Part shown: one piece after another, positions 37,410-45,980 of the stretch
Position numbering within the stretch: the first letter of the stretch is position 1
Layout of the letters: every line of letters begins with the position of its first letter
Notes under the pieces: generated by a model
Database searches by the model: none
The model's input: only the letters and a program-made list of their open reading frames with translations
Told to the model about the DNA's origin: nothing
Made by a program: the position numbers and the translations under genes
Origin: Alphaproteobacteria bacterium
GTDB lineage: Bacteria; Pseudomonadota; Alphaproteobacteria; UBA8366; GCA-2717185
DNA length: 45,980 nt
Direction of reading: 5' to 3'
Assembly (NCBI GenBank): GCA_028822585.1
Contig: JAPKDL010000014.1
Coordinates: forward strand, 1 to 45,980

Positions 37410-37895
37410 TTAGCGATACGGCGCATCCAATGCAATATTCGACGCTATTTCCGCTTCCCACCTATCCCCGTTCGCTAGAAGCTTGTCTTTATTGTAAAAA
37501 AGTTCCTCGCGCGTTTCTGTTGCGAATTCGAAATTGGGCCCTTCCACGATGGCGTCCACCGGGCATGCTTCCTGGCAGTACCCGCAATAAATACATTTCG
37601 TCATGTCGAGGTCGTAGCGCGTGGTGCGCCGGGACCCGTCTTCGCGCGGTTCAGCTTCGATAGTGATCGCTTGCGCCGGGCATACCGCCTCACACAATTT
37701 GCAAGCGATGCATCGCTCTTCCCCATTTGGATATCGGCGCAACGCGTGCTCCCCACGAAACCGGGGCGACAACGGGCCTTTTTCATAAGGGTAGTTAATC
37801 GTGTGTTTGGGTCGAAACATCGCCTTCAAGGTCAACGCCATGCCTTGAACAAGCTCCATCAACAAAAACGAACTCGCGGTGCGATTAAGCATCAT
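37410..37895 (-). CDS. nuoI: NADH-quinone oxidoreductase subunit I
   Basis: Iron-sulfur subunit of complex I that carries clusters N6a and N6b in the peripheral arm. The 161-residue protein has two ferredoxin motifs: Cys62, 65, 68 and 72 ([12 protein letters not shown]), and Cys101, 104, 107 and 111 ([12 protein letters not shown]). The N-terminal amphipathic helix (about 10-30) rests on the membrane. All eight ligands are present. Confidence 0.97.
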   Translation of the reverse strand: MMLNRTASSFLLMELVQGMALTLKAMFRPKHTINYPYEKGPLSPRFRGEHALRRYPNGEERCIACKLCEAVCPAQAITIEAEPREDGSRRTTRYDLDMTKCIYCGYCQEACPVDAIVEGPNFEFATETREELFYNKDKLLANGDRWEAEIASNIALDAPYR

Positions 37896-37934
37896 ACAAG
37901 CCTCCGGTTAGATTCCTGTTCGCCATCAATTCAT

Positions 37935-38960
37935 TCATGCGCCCACTGCCTTGCCACCATAAACGACGTAACCTGCAATCAAGACGACCCACAATAATGA
38001 GAGTGGCAAGAAAACTTTCCACCCCAACCGCATAAGCTGATCATATCTGTAACGGGGGAATGTCGCGCGTATCCAAAGAAAGACGAACAGACAAAAGGCG
38101 ATCTTGACTGCAAACCAAATTGGTCCTGGCACCCACGTAAACGGCACAAAATCGAACGGAGACATCCACCCGCCCAAAAATAACAACGAGGTCATGCCGC
38201 ACATCAAAATCATGTTTGCGTATTCCCCCAAGAAGAACATCGCAAACGTCATTGAGGAATATTCGACGTTGTACCCCGACACCAACTCAGCTTCGGCTTC
38301 TGGTAAATCAAACGGCGCCCGGTTCGTTTCCGCCAATGTCGAGATAAAAAAGACGACAAACATTGGGAACAAGAGGCCAAAGAAATGCCAGTTCCAGAAC
38401 CCGCCCGACTGTGCTTCGACAATCGCCGACAGGTTCAGCGAACCGACATAGAGCAGCACGGTGATGATAACAAAGCCCATGGACACTTCATACGACACCA
38501 TTTGCGCCGCAGAACGTAAGGCACCCAAAAACGCATACTTCGAATTCGACGACCACCCGGCCATGATAATGCCATAAACGCCTAAAGACGAAATAGCGAA
38601 TAAGTAAAGAATTCCGACGTTTATATCCGCCAGGACGAGTCCTGAATCAAAGGGGATCACCGCCCACGCAATGAGGCTTAAGACGAAAGTGACCATCGGC
38701 GCCGCGACAAACATAATGCGGTTGGCACCTGACGGAATAATCGTTTCCTTCAGGAGCAACTTGAGACCATCGGCCATCGGTTGCAACAAACCGAACGGCC
38801 CCACGACGTTGGGACCTTTTCGGTACTGCATCCACCCAATGACCTTGCGTTCCGCCAATGTCAGATATGCAACGCTACCCAGCAAGGGCCCAACAATGCA
38901 GGCAATGTAAAAAACCGTCCAAAGTGTCGGATAGACGTAGATGCCCAAGAATTCAACCAT
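37935..38960 (-). CDS. nuoH: NADH-quinone oxidoreductase subunit H
   Basis: Membrane subunit of complex I that forms much of the quinone chamber, 341 residues with eight helices. The signature [27 protein letters not shown] lies near 36-60 (key residues ERK, RKGPN). The loop motif [24 protein letters not shown] lies near 210-235 and carries the acidic residues of the proton entry. The start overlaps the nuoG stop by eight bases. Confidence 0.97.
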   Translation of the reverse strand: MVEFLGIYVYPTLWTVFYIACIVGPLLGSVAYLTLAERKVIGWMQYRKGPNVVGPFGLLQPMADGLKLLLKETIIPSGANRIMFVAAPMVTFVLSLIAWAVIPFDSGLVLADINVGILYLFAISSLGVYGIIMAGWSSNSKYAFLGALRSAAQMVSYEVSMGFVIITVLLYVGSLNLSAIVEAQSGGFWNWHFFGLLFPMFVVFFISTLAETNRAPFDLPEAEAELVSGYNVEYSSMTFAMFFLGEYANMILMCGMTSLLFLGGWMSPFDFVPFTWVPGPIWFAVKIAFCLFVFLWIRATFPRYRYDQLMRLGWKVFLPLSLLWVVLIAGYVVYGGKAVGA

Positions 38961-41019
38961 CGGTACCGGTCGCCCCCTCGGCGTTCAAAATAAATTCTCG
39001 CGTGCACGCGGCCATGGTTTCCGACGCGCGACTTATGGGGTCGGTCATGTAGAAGTTTTCAATGGCGGATTTAAATGGCGCAGCTGACATATCGCCTATA
39101 GTTCCGAAGTCCTCCCATGACGTCGGCTCAACCGTATCGATGTGGGTAAAATGGGGGCAGGCTTCGTGCATCGCTTTCCGCAAGCCTGGCAAATCGTCAT
39201 AAGGTAGTGTTTTTCCAACAATCGCCGACAACGCACGAAGAATTGTCCAATCTTCGCGTGCATCGCCCGGCGGGAATGCCGCGCGGCGTCCACGTTGGAC
39301 CCGCCCTTCCAGATTCACATAAACACCACTCTTTTCCGTATACGCAGCGCCGGGGAGAATCACATCAGCGGCATGTGCGCCCGCATCGCCATGATGACCT
39401 TGATAAATCACAAAGGCTTTATCCAGCGACGACATTTTGATTTCGTCGGCGCCCAACAAATACACCACGTCGATGGCGCCGGATGAGGCACCGTTTAAAA
39501 TGCCCGAGACATCGCAACCGCCTTGGCCCGGGGTAAAGCCCAAATCCATGCCACCGACCCGCGCAGCGGCGGTATGAAGAACGTTAAATCCGTTCCAATC
39601 ATCACGGATCAAACCACAATCATTGGCAATTTTACGCGCAACCGCCAAACACGCGGCACCGTCGTCCCTTGATAAAGCGCCCATCCCAATCATCAACATG
39701 GGGCGTTTCGCCGCTTTTAACGCTGCGGCGAAAGGATGTGTTCCATCCGCTATTTCCTGTAACGTCGCAGTACTTGCGCCTAGATAGTCATAGTCATATG
39801 TCAGGTCGAGTTGCGGGCCGATGACGCTAATCTTCATCCCGCCGTCCAGCCAGCCTTTGCGGAGGCGCGTATTGACCAAGGGCGCTTCCCACCGGGGGTT
39901 GGCGCCGATAATCAAGCAGATATCCGCCTCTTCGGCTTTGGCGATCCCAGTATTGAACAAATAACTGGACCGGACGGATGGGTCCAAGGCGGCACCGTCC
40001 TGTCGGCAATCCAAATTTGGCGACCCTAAGGCGTCCATCAACCCCTTCAAAGCAAACATAGATTCCGCATCGCATTGATCCCCCGCAATTGCGGCAATGC
40101 GTTCGCCTGCCGCCCCCGATAATTTTGCGGAAATCACAGCAAAGGCTTCATCCCAGCTCGCGGGTTCCAATTTGCCTGCCGCGTTCCGGACATAGGGTTT
40201 GTCGAGCCGTTGGCTCCGCAATCCGTCACAGGAGAATCGAGATTTATCGGAAATCCACTCTTCATTGACGTCTTCGTTCAAGCGCGGCAACACACGCATG
40301 ACTTCATTACCGCGCACGTCGACGCGAATATTGCTGCCCATGGCGTCCAAAACGTCAATCGTTTCAGTTTTCTTCAATTCCCAGGGGCGGGCGACAAACG
40401 AGTATGGTTTTGACGTTAAGGCGCCGACGGGACATAAATCGATGACATTGCCGGACAATTCCGACGACACCGCTTTTTCCAAGGTCGTAATCTCTGCATT
40501 TTCGCCACGATTGACCATGCCCATATCGGTGACGCCACCAACTTCGGTGGAAAAGCGAACGCAGCGCGTACAATGGATGCAACGGGTCATGATCGTATTT
40601 ATCAAAGGACCCATATATTTCTCAGAGACCGCGCGCTTGTCTTCCGTGTAACGACTGCCGCTATTGCCGTACCCCATGGCCTGATCTTGTAAATCGCATT
40701 CGCCACCCTGATCGCAGATGGGGCAATCCAAAGGATGATTGATCAACAGGAATTCCATTACGCCGGTGCGCGCTTTTTCAACCATTGGCGAGTTTGTCGT
40801 CACTTCCATGCCCTCACCGGCGGGAAGCGCACAGGATGCCTGGGGTTTTGGCGGCCCGGGAGACACCTCGACTAGACACATCCGGCAATTGCCCGCAACA
40901 GACAGCCGTTCGTGGTAACAAAATCGGGGAATTTCCACACCGGCCTGTTCGCACGCCTGTAAAACGGTTAATCCGTTTTCGACCTCGATTTCCACACCAT
41001 CGATTTTTAATTTCGGCAT
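38953..41019 (-). CDS. nuoG: NADH-quinone oxidoreductase subunit G
   Basis: Large peripheral subunit of complex I, 688 residues, holding clusters N1b, N4 and N5. The [2Fe-2S] ligands are Cys34, 45, 48 and 63. The N5 site is [15 protein letters not shown] (His plus three Cys) near 94-108. The N4 motif is [10 protein letters not shown] with a later Cys in [10 protein letters not shown]. The rest is a molybdopterin-oxidoreductase-like domain without a cofactor. The length matches the mitochondrial-type NDUFS1 form rather than the longer E. coli NuoG, as expected in alphaproteobacteria. It lies nine bases after nuoF. Confidence 0.97.
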   Translation of the reverse strand: MPKLKIDGVEIEVENGLTVLQACEQAGVEIPRFCYHERLSVAGNCRMCLVEVSPGPPKPQASCALPAGEGMEVTTNSPMVEKARTGVMEFLLINHPLDCPICDQGGECDLQDQAMGYGNSGSRYTEDKRAVSEKYMGPLINTIMTRCIHCTRCVRFSTEVGGVTDMGMVNRGENAEITTLEKAVSSELSGNVIDLCPVGALTSKPYSFVARPWELKKTETIDVLDAMGSNIRVDVRGNEVMRVLPRLNEDVNEEWISDKSRFSCDGLRSQRLDKPYVRNAAGKLEPASWDEAFAVISAKLSGAAGERIAAIAGDQCDAESMFALKGLMDALGSPNLDCRQDGAALDPSVRSSYLFNTGIAKAEEADICLIIGANPRWEAPLVNTRLRKGWLDGGMKISVIGPQLDLTYDYDYLGASTATLQEIADGTHPFAAALKAAKRPMLMIGMGALSRDDGAACLAVARKIANDCGLIRDDWNGFNVLHTAAARVGGMDLGFTPGQGGCDVSGILNGASSGAIDVVYLLGADEIKMSSLDKAFVIYQGHHGDAGAHAADVILPGAAYTEKSGVYVNLEGRVQRGRRAAFPPGDAREDWTILRALSAIVGKTLPYDDLPGLRKAMHEACPHFTHIDTVEPTSWEDFGTIGDMSAAPFKSAIENFYMTDPISRASETMAACTREFILNAEGATGTDG

Positions 41020-41028
41020 GTCGAGTTC

Positions 41029-42324
41029 CTATTCGGCCGCAACTGGGCGCCTACTCACGCCTTTACGTTCTAAAATGCGGTGCTCTATCTCTTTCCGAAA
41101 ATGTCGGATCAAGCCTTGCACCGGCCATGCCGCGCCGTCGCCAAGCGCACAAATCGTGTGCCCTTCAATCTGCTTCGACACATCATGCAGCATGTCGATT
41201 TCTTCAATTTCGGCATCGCCCGTGACCATGCGTTCAAGTATGCGCCACATCCAGCCCGTGCCTTCCCGGCACGGCGTACATTGCCCGCAGCTTTCGTGCT
41301 TATAAAAATACGCTAAACGTGCGATGGCTTTAACGATATCGGTGGACTTATCCATGACGATCAACCCAGCCGTCCCCAAGCCGGTTTGCTGTGCTTTAAG
41401 AGAATCAAAATCCATCAACACATCATCGCAGATATGCCTAGGCAACATCGGCGTTGAACTTCCGCCCGGAATAACCGCCAGAAGATTGTCCCACCCGCCA
41501 CGAACACCGCCTGCGTGGGTTTCAATCAGTTCCTTCAATGGAATAGACATTTCTTCTTCGACATTACATGGGTTGTTCACATGACCCGAGATGCAAAACA
41601 CCTTTGTGCCATGATTGTTTTCACGACCAAAACTGGAAAACCACTCGGCACCGCGCCGGAGAATAGTTGGCGCCACAGCGATTGTTTCAACATTATTCAC
41701 CGTTGTCGGGCAGCCATATAAACCCGACATTGCTGGAAACGGCGGTTTCAAGCGAGGTTGGCCTTTTTTGCCTTCCAAGCTCTCCAGCAGCGCGGTTTCC
41801 TCACCGCAAATATACGCTCCGGCACCCCGATGCACGAAGACATCAAAGGCCCAGCCAGACCCACACGCATCAGGTCCTATCAAACCAGCCCCGTAGGCTT
41901 CATCAACCGCCTTTTGCAGCGCCGCGGCTTCATTAAAAAACTCGCCGCGCACATAAATATAAGCCGCGTGCGCGCTCATCGAAAAACCAGCCAGCAAACA
42001 CCCCTCGACGAGCTTATGAGGATCATGTCGGAGAATATCGCGGTCTTTACAGGTGCCGGGCTCGCTCTCATCACCATTCACAACCAAGTAATGCGGGCGA
42101 TCACCAATTTCCTTCGGCATGAAGGACCATTTCAACCCACTTGGGAATCCTGCGCCGCCTCGTCCCCGCAGCCCCGAAGATTTCATCTCCTCGATGATCC
42201 AATCGCGACCCTTGGCGAGGAGCTCCTTGGTGTCGCGCCAATCGCCTCGCTTCCGGGCGCCGTCCAACCCCGGGTCGTGCAACCCGTACAGATTGGTGAA
42301 GATTCGATCCTTATCCTGAAGCAT
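41029..42324 (-). CDS. nuoF: NADH-quinone oxidoreductase subunit F
   Basis: NADH- and FMN-binding subunit of complex I, 431 residues. The FMN/NADH loop [13 protein letters not shown] lies near residues 53-65, [14 protein letters not shown] near 82-96, and [14 protein letters not shown] near 173-186. The N3 [4Fe-4S] ligands are in [15 protein letters not shown] near 346-360 with a later Cys in [13 protein letters not shown]. Four bases separate it from nuoE, its partner in the NADH dehydrogenase module. Confidence 0.97.
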   Translation of the reverse strand: MLQDKDRIFTNLYGLHDPGLDGARKRGDWRDTKELLAKGRDWIIEEMKSSGLRGRGGAGFPSGLKWSFMPKEIGDRPHYLVVNGDESEPGTCKDRDILRHDPHKLVEGCLLAGFSMSAHAAYIYVRGEFFNEAAALQKAVDEAYGAGLIGPDACGSGWAFDVFVHRGAGAYICGEETALLESLEGKKGQPRLKPPFPAMSGLYGCPTTVNNVETIAVAPTILRRGAEWFSSFGRENNHGTKVFCISGHVNNPCNVEEEMSIPLKELIETHAGGVRGGWDNLLAVIPGGSSTPMLPRHICDDVLMDFDSLKAQQTGLGTAGLIVMDKSTDIVKAIARLAYFYKHESCGQCTPCREGTGWMWRILERMVTGDAEIEEIDMLHDVSKQIEGHTICALGDGAAWPVQGLIRHFRKEIEHRILERKGVSRRPVAAE

Positions 42325-42328
42325 TATT

Positions 42329-42916
42329 TTAATCTTCCGAAAAAGTAAGTTTAGTCAAAACTGCGGCGCCACTGGATGGCGCTGATTTCTGGCGGTCAAT
42401 TTGTGGTCCATGCGGCGGGGTTTCACCGGCTTTTAACGCCTTCAATACTGCCACCATGCTTTCAGCCGTCAAATCTTCGTACATATCGTCGTTGATTTGA
42501 ACAATCGGCGCATTGACGCAAGCGCCAAGACATTCGACCTCCAGCATCGAAAACATACCGTCCTCCGTTGTTTGGCCCAGCCCAACGCCCAGGTATTCGC
42601 TCGCCGCCGCCAAAACCGCTTCGGAATTGCGTAGCCAGCAGGGCGTGGTCGTGCAGAACTGCAGCAAATATTTACCGACGGGTTTCATACTGATCATCGT
42701 GTAAAAGCTGGCGACTTCGGTAACCCGGATGCGGGGCATGTCCAAAAATAACGCGACGCCATTCATAACCGCGTCACTGGCCCATCCTTTATTTTGCCGT
42801 TGTCCCAAATCCAACAACGGCAACACCGCACTGGCTTCCCGGCCTTTTGGATATTTGGCCACGATTTGCTTCGCAGTAACCAAATTTTCCAGCGTGAATT
42901 CGAATATCTCACTCAT
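42329..42916 (-). CDS. nuoE: NADH-quinone oxidoreductase subunit E
   Basis: Thioredoxin-like [2Fe-2S] subunit (cluster N1a) of complex I, 195 residues. The ligands are Cys88, Cys93, Cys129 and Cys133 (CTTTPC and CLGAC). The C-terminal tail after about residue 160 is low in structure and somewhat longer than in E. coli, as in other alphaproteobacteria. It lies twelve bases after nuoD. Confidence 0.96.
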   Translation of the reverse strand: MSEIFEFTLENLVTAKQIVAKYPKGREASAVLPLLDLGQRQNKGWASDAVMNGVALFLDMPRIRVTEVASFYTMISMKPVGKYLLQFCTTTPCWLRNSEAVLAAASEYLGVGLGQTTEDGMFSMLEVECLGACVNAPIVQINDDMYEDLTAESMVAVLKALKAGETPPHGPQIDRQKSAPSSGAAVLTKLTFSED

Positions 42917-42928
42917 CTAACCCGCGCC

Positions 42929-44110
42929 CTACCGGTCAATTTCGCCAAAGACAACATCCATGGATCCCAATATCGCCACAGAATCAGCCAACATATGGCC
43001 CTTGCACATAAAGTCCATAGCTTGAAGATGGGCAAACCCCGGCGCACGAATTTTGCACCGGTATGGCTTGTTCGAACCATCCGCGACCAAATACACGCCG
43101 AACTCGCCTTTGGGCGCTTCCACAGGAACATAAACGTCGCCTTTGGGGACATGAACGCCTTCGGTGTAAAGTTTGAAATGATGGATCAGCGCTTCCATCG
43201 ATTGTTTCATGTCTGACCGGCTTGGTGGCGAAACCTTGCCGTCATCCGTCATTACAGGCCCATCCGGCATCTGTTCAATGCACTGCCTGATGATGCAGAC
43301 GCTTTGGCGTATTTCTTCAACGCGCACCAAGTAGCGGTCATAACAATCGCCGTTTTTACCGATGGGTATATCAAAGTCCATGTCGGCGTAGACGTCATAG
43401 GGTTGCGCCTTGCGTAAATCCCAAGCGACGCCAGAGCCCCGCAACATAGGCCCGGAAAACCCCCAGGCCATGGCGTCCGCCGCAGAAACAACCCCAATAT
43501 CGACGGTGCGTTGTTTGAAAATACGGTTATCCGTCAGAAGCGTTTCCATGTCGTCAATGAACTTTGGAAATTCATCGGCCCACGCGATGATCTTGTCCAT
43601 GATTCCGACAGGCAGATCCTGATGCACCCCGCCAACCCGATAATACGCCGCATGGAGGCGCGCACCGCAAACGGCCTCGTGGATCTCCATTAATTTTTCA
43701 CGTTCTTCAAACGCCCACAGCATCGGCGTCATAGCACCAACGTCCAGGGCGAGCGCAGGAACGTTCAGGAGGTGATTCAAGACCCGTGAGATTTCTGCAA
43801 AAAGGACCCGGATATATTGTCCGCGTGGCGGCGGCGCGATACCCAGCAGCTTTTCCGCTCCCAGAACAAACGCATGTTCCTGACACATCGGCGCCACGTA
43901 ATCCAACCGGTCAAAATAGGGTATCGCCTGTAAATACGTCTTGTGTTCGATAAGTTTTTCAGTGCCGCGATGAAGTAAACCAATATGAGGGTCCAGACGC
44001 TCCACAATCTCCCCGTCCATTTCCATCACCATACGCAACACGCCATGGGCGGCGGGGTGCTGGGGGCCAAAATTCAAGGTCAGGTTTTTAATTTGCGCAT
44101 CGGCGGTCAT
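42929..44110 (-). CDS. nuoD: NADH-quinone oxidoreductase subunit D
   Basis: The 49-kDa-type subunit of complex I, 393 residues, related to the large subunit of NiFe hydrogenases and forming part of the quinone site. The N-terminal [23 protein letters not shown] block carries the quinone-site histidine. Also seen are [18 protein letters not shown] near 42-59, [15 protein letters not shown] near 145-159, and the C-terminal DVVFGEIDR ending with the conserved arginine. It is separate from nuoC (not fused as in E. coli) and overlaps its stop by four bases. Confidence 0.97.
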   Translation of the reverse strand: MTADAQIKNLTLNFGPQHPAAHGVLRMVMEMDGEIVERLDPHIGLLHRGTEKLIEHKTYLQAIPYFDRLDYVAPMCQEHAFVLGAEKLLGIAPPPRGQYIRVLFAEISRVLNHLLNVPALALDVGAMTPMLWAFEEREKLMEIHEAVCGARLHAAYYRVGGVHQDLPVGIMDKIIAWADEFPKFIDDMETLLTDNRIFKQRTVDIGVVSAADAMAWGFSGPMLRGSGVAWDLRKAQPYDVYADMDFDIPIGKNGDCYDRYLVRVEEIRQSVCIIRQCIEQMPDGPVMTDDGKVSPPSRSDMKQSMEALIHHFKLYTEGVHVPKGDVYVPVEAPKGEFGVYLVADGSNKPYRCKIRAPGFAHLQAMDFMCKGHMLADSVAILGSMDVVFGEIDR

Positions 44111-44736
44111 TCGTCCTGTTCCTTTTCCGCCTTCTCGTCACCAGGGAGATGTTGGTTCAGACCCTCCCACGGACTCATAAAATCAAAGGTTCGAAATGAT
44201 TGCATCAACTTAACCGGCTCGTACACCACACGCTGTTGTTCGTCGTCGTAACGGACTTCCACATGCCCCGTAAGCGGAAAGTCTTTACGAAGAGGATGAC
44301 CATCAAACCCATAATCCGTCAAAATTCGCCGAAGATCCGGGTGCCCAGAAAAGAAGACGCCGTATAAATCCCAAACTTCCCGTTCAAACCATCCCGCTGC
44401 AGGGAAAATTTCGGCAATAGAGGGAACCTGGGTATCTTCACCAGCCTGCACCTTAACGCGCAAGCGTTGGTTCAGATTATAACTCAGAAAATTGTATACA
44501 ACATCGAAGCGAAGCGGGCGTTCGGGATAATCAACCCCGCAGACATCCACAATTGTTTTAAAGAGGCAATTCGCATCATCGCGCAAAAATTTAGAAACCT
44601 TGCAGATAGAACTGCTTGAAACCTCCAAGCATAATTCGCGCCGGTCAACGCCCCAGCCGACAACCTCATCGCCAAGATGACCCGTTAAATATTCGGCCAG
44701 CTCTGAAAGAGCGGCGTTACTGTCCTCTTCTGCCAT
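44107..44736 (-). CDS. nuoC: NADH-quinone oxidoreductase subunit C
   Basis: The 30-kDa-type subunit of complex I, 209 residues. The signature is [38 protein letters not shown] near 120-157 (key residues ERE.WD..G and RRIL.D.GF.GHP.RKDFP). I chose the ATG at 44736, 13 bases after the nuoB stop, with AAGAG about nine bases upstream. The longer frame from 44805 would overlap the nuoB end by 56 bases with unrelated residues. Confidence 0.95.
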   Translation of the reverse strand: MAEEDSNAALSELAEYLTGHLGDEVVGWGVDRRELCLEVSSSSICKVSKFLRDDANCLFKTIVDVCGVDYPERPLRFDVVYNFLSYNLNQRLRVKVQAGEDTQVPSIAEIFPAAGWFEREVWDLYGVFFSGHPDLRRILTDYGFDGHPLRKDFPLTGHVEVRYDDEQQRVVYEPVKLMQSFRTFDFMSPWEGLNQHLPGDEKAEKEQDE

Positions 44737-44749
44737 CAAATATTTGCTC

Positions 44750-45298
44750 TTAACGCGCGATGCTGCCGGTTCGTCGGATTTTCTTTTGTAACTGCATGAC
44801 ACCATAAATTAACGCTTCCGCTGTGGGAGGGCAGCCCGGCACGTAAATATCGACAGGCACGATCCGGTCACAACCACGAACAACGGAATAGGAGTAATGA
44901 TAGTAACCGCCGCCATTGGCGCAGGATCCCATTGAGATCACCCACCGGGGCTCCGCCATCTGGTCGTATACTTTACGCAACGCTGGCGCCATTTTATTGG
45001 TCAAGGTGCCCGCCACAATCATGACGTCAGATTGCCGAGGGCTACCGCGCGGCACCACGCCAAAGCGGTCCAAATCGTAACGCGGCATATAAGCATGGAT
45101 CATCTCAACAGCGCAGCACGCCAGCCCGAACGTCATCGGCCACAATGACCCTGTGCGCGCCCAATTCACCAGCTTGTCCGCGTTCGCCAGGACAAATCCT
45201 TTTTCAGCCAGAGAATCGGTTACCGACTCAATGTATTTCCCCTGAGCGGAGCCCGGAAGTACGGGCGCAGTTCCATGCATAGTTGGATTCATTCCCAT
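44750..45298 (-). CDS. nuoB: NADH-quinone oxidoreductase subunit B
   Basis: Subunit that holds cluster N2, the last electron carrier before quinone. The 182-residue protein has the four ligands Cys61, Cys62 ([10 protein letters not shown]), Cys126 (GSCANGGG) and Cys156 (VPGCPP). I chose the ATG at 45298 because AAAAGGGG lies about seven bases before it. A GTG at 45319 would put that site inside the coding region. The start overlaps the nuoA stop by ten bases. Confidence 0.96.
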   Translation of the reverse strand: MGMNPTMHGTAPVLPGSAQGKYIESVTDSLAEKGFVLANADKLVNWARTGSLWPMTFGLACCAVEMIHAYMPRYDLDRFGVVPRGSPRQSDVMIVAGTLTNKMAPALRKVYDQMAEPRWVISMGSCANGGGYYHYSYSVVRGCDRIVPVDIYVPGCPPTAEALIYGVMQLQKKIRRTGSIAR

Positions 45299-45669
45299 TC
45301 TAGGGCCCCTTTTCGCCACTCATAAACAAACCCGATTGTCAGTATGCCCAGGAACATAACCATAGACCAGAACCCGAAAACGCCAATATCCCCCAAAGAA
45401 ATAGCCCATGGGAATAAAAATGCGACTTCCAAGTCGAAAATAATAAACAGGATCGCAACCAGGTAAAACCGAACATCAAACCGGCCTCGAGCGTCATCGA
45501 AAGCTTCGAACCCGCATTCGTAGGCCGAAAGTTTTTCTGAGTCGGGGCGTTGATTGGCAAGCACCATACTGGCAACAAACATAGCACCAGATATGCCAAT
45601 GGCGAGGGCTAGAAAAATTAATATAGGGAGGTATTCCCTAAGCAGCCCTTCCATGTTTAGAACTGCCAT
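45289..45669 (-). CDS. nuoA: NADH-quinone oxidoreductase subunit A
   Basis: First gene of the nuo operon. The 126-residue subunit has three membrane helices (about 9-34, 67-87, 96-117). The conserved loop between helices one and two contains [36 protein letters not shown] (key residues ECG, FD.R.RFD and FDLE). AGGA lies six bases before the ATG at 45669. An internal ATG five codons later is an alternative. A candidate promoter lies about 60-90 bases upstream. Confidence 0.96.
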   Translation of the reverse strand: MAVLNMEGLLREYLPILIFLALAIGISGAMFVASMVLANQRPDSEKLSAYECGFEAFDDARGRFDVRFYLVAILFIIFDLEVAFLFPWAISLGDIGVFGFWSMVMFLGILTIGFVYEWRKGALEWE

Positions 45670-45713
45670 GTGCTTTCCTGTGCGTTTAACCGTTTTATCT
45701 TCACGCCGAAGAT

Positions 45714-45724
45714 TTGAATTTCAA
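45714..45724. promoter_or_regulatory. 11-bp palindrome near the predicted nuoA transcription start
   Basis: TTGAA-T-TTCAA on the plus strand is a perfect inverted repeat with a single centre base. It lies 7 bases downstream of the candidate -10, so it would overlap the start of transcription. It resembles the gltA spacer palindrome in its TGAAATT core. Confidence 0.3.
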
Positions 45725-45731
45725 GCTAAGC

Positions 45732-45759
45732 AATTTATCAATTCGCCGAGCCCCGTCAA
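45732..45759 (-). promoter_or_regulatory. Candidate nuo operon promoter
   Basis: On the minus strand TTGACG (45759-45754) and TAAATT (45737-45732) are separated by 16 bases. The -35 matches five of six consensus bases. The leader to nuoA would be about 55 bases and contains a small hairpin (TCTTC/GAAGA). A second A/T-rich candidate lies about 40 bases further upstream. Confidence 0.45.
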
Positions 45760-45852
45760 TCGTCCATCAAGGATCGCAGCAATATAAGATTAAAGTATAG
45801 TGAAGCAAAGCCGTAAGTCGGAAAACCGGTTATTCAGTTTAATTCATCCTGG

Positions 45853-45915
45853 TTGCTGGCTGGCTGGTTGGTTGCTGGCTGATTGCTGGCTGGTTGCTGG
45901 CTGATTGCTGGCTGG
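45853..45915. repeat. 11-bp tandem repeat next to tRNA-Asp
   Basis: Five copies of TTGCTGGCTG(G/A). The last four (45872-45915) are contiguous and alternate A and G at the final base, so they form two copies of a 22-bp unit. The first copy (45853-45863) is set apart by eight related bases. It begins 11 bases beyond the 3' end of the tRNA gene, in its trailer. Confidence 0.85.
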
Positions 45916-45926
45916 ATTTGGGATGA

Positions 45927-45980
<54 letters not shown>

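Noticed and set aside
45853-45915. Tandem repeat as a CRISPR array or attachment site
   Set aside because: Units are 11 bp without spacers, and there is no integrase or duplicated tRNA end in the window.

Overview
The window is 46 kb of conserved core genome from an alphaproteobacterium. I read it as Rhodospirillales-like, with roughly 50% GC, but I cannot place it further from sequence alone. The assignment rests on two gene orders typical of the class: gltX-gltA facing an lpxB-lpxI-lpxA-fabZ-lpxD-skp-bamA-rseP-dxr-cdsA-uppS-frr-pyrH-tsf-rpsB cluster, and a full 14-gene nuo operon followed by birA, coaX, rnj, mce and a DUF1467 gene. LpxI (rather than LpxH) and the short prolyl-tRNA synthetase fit the same group.

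Layout. A glutathione S-transferase gene (minus strand) opens the window. It is followed by about 1.1 kb with no intact gene, in which I find the decayed N-terminal part of a comEC DNA-uptake gene, divergent from gltX. gltX and gltA lie on the plus strand. From 4.6 kb to the end every clear gene is on the minus strand. Block one (4.7-19.1 kb, read right to left) runs from rpsB and tsf through nucleotide, isoprenoid and phospholipid genes to outer-membrane assembly and lipid A synthesis. Block two (19.3-26.1 kb) is proS-lolC-lolD-dnaE. At 26.1-27.5 kb there is a small accessory patch: an unclassified short ORF, an AT-rich intergenic stretch with a promoter/operator-like palindrome and hairpins, and tag. 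Block three (27.5-45.7 kb) is nuoA-nuoN, birA, coaX, rnj, mce and the DUF1467 gene. The window ends inside a tRNA-Asp gene, separated from nuoA by a short 11-bp tandem repeat.

How the genes work together. Block one and lolCD build the cell envelope: lipid A first steps (lpxA, lpxD, lpxI, lpxB), the fatty acyl supply step (fabZ), undecaprenyl carrier (dxr, uppS), phospholipid (cdsA), the BAM barrel assembly core and its chaperone (bamA, skp), site-2 protease (rseP), and lipoprotein release (lolC, lolD). The nuo operon makes proton-pumping complex I, and gltA feeds it NADH through the TCA cycle. coaX and birA act in coenzyme A and biotin use, rnj in RNA decay, and mce in propionate metabolism.

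I found no mobile element, CRISPR array, defence system or novel multi-gene system. The points most worth a second look are the comEC remnant, palindromes in or beside the candidate gltA, nuoA and 26.7-kb promoters, the 26.7-kb structured intergenic region, the unclassified ORF at 26.2 kb, and the repeats near the tRNA and in rpsB. All promoters, operators and RNA structures are read by eye and are inference.
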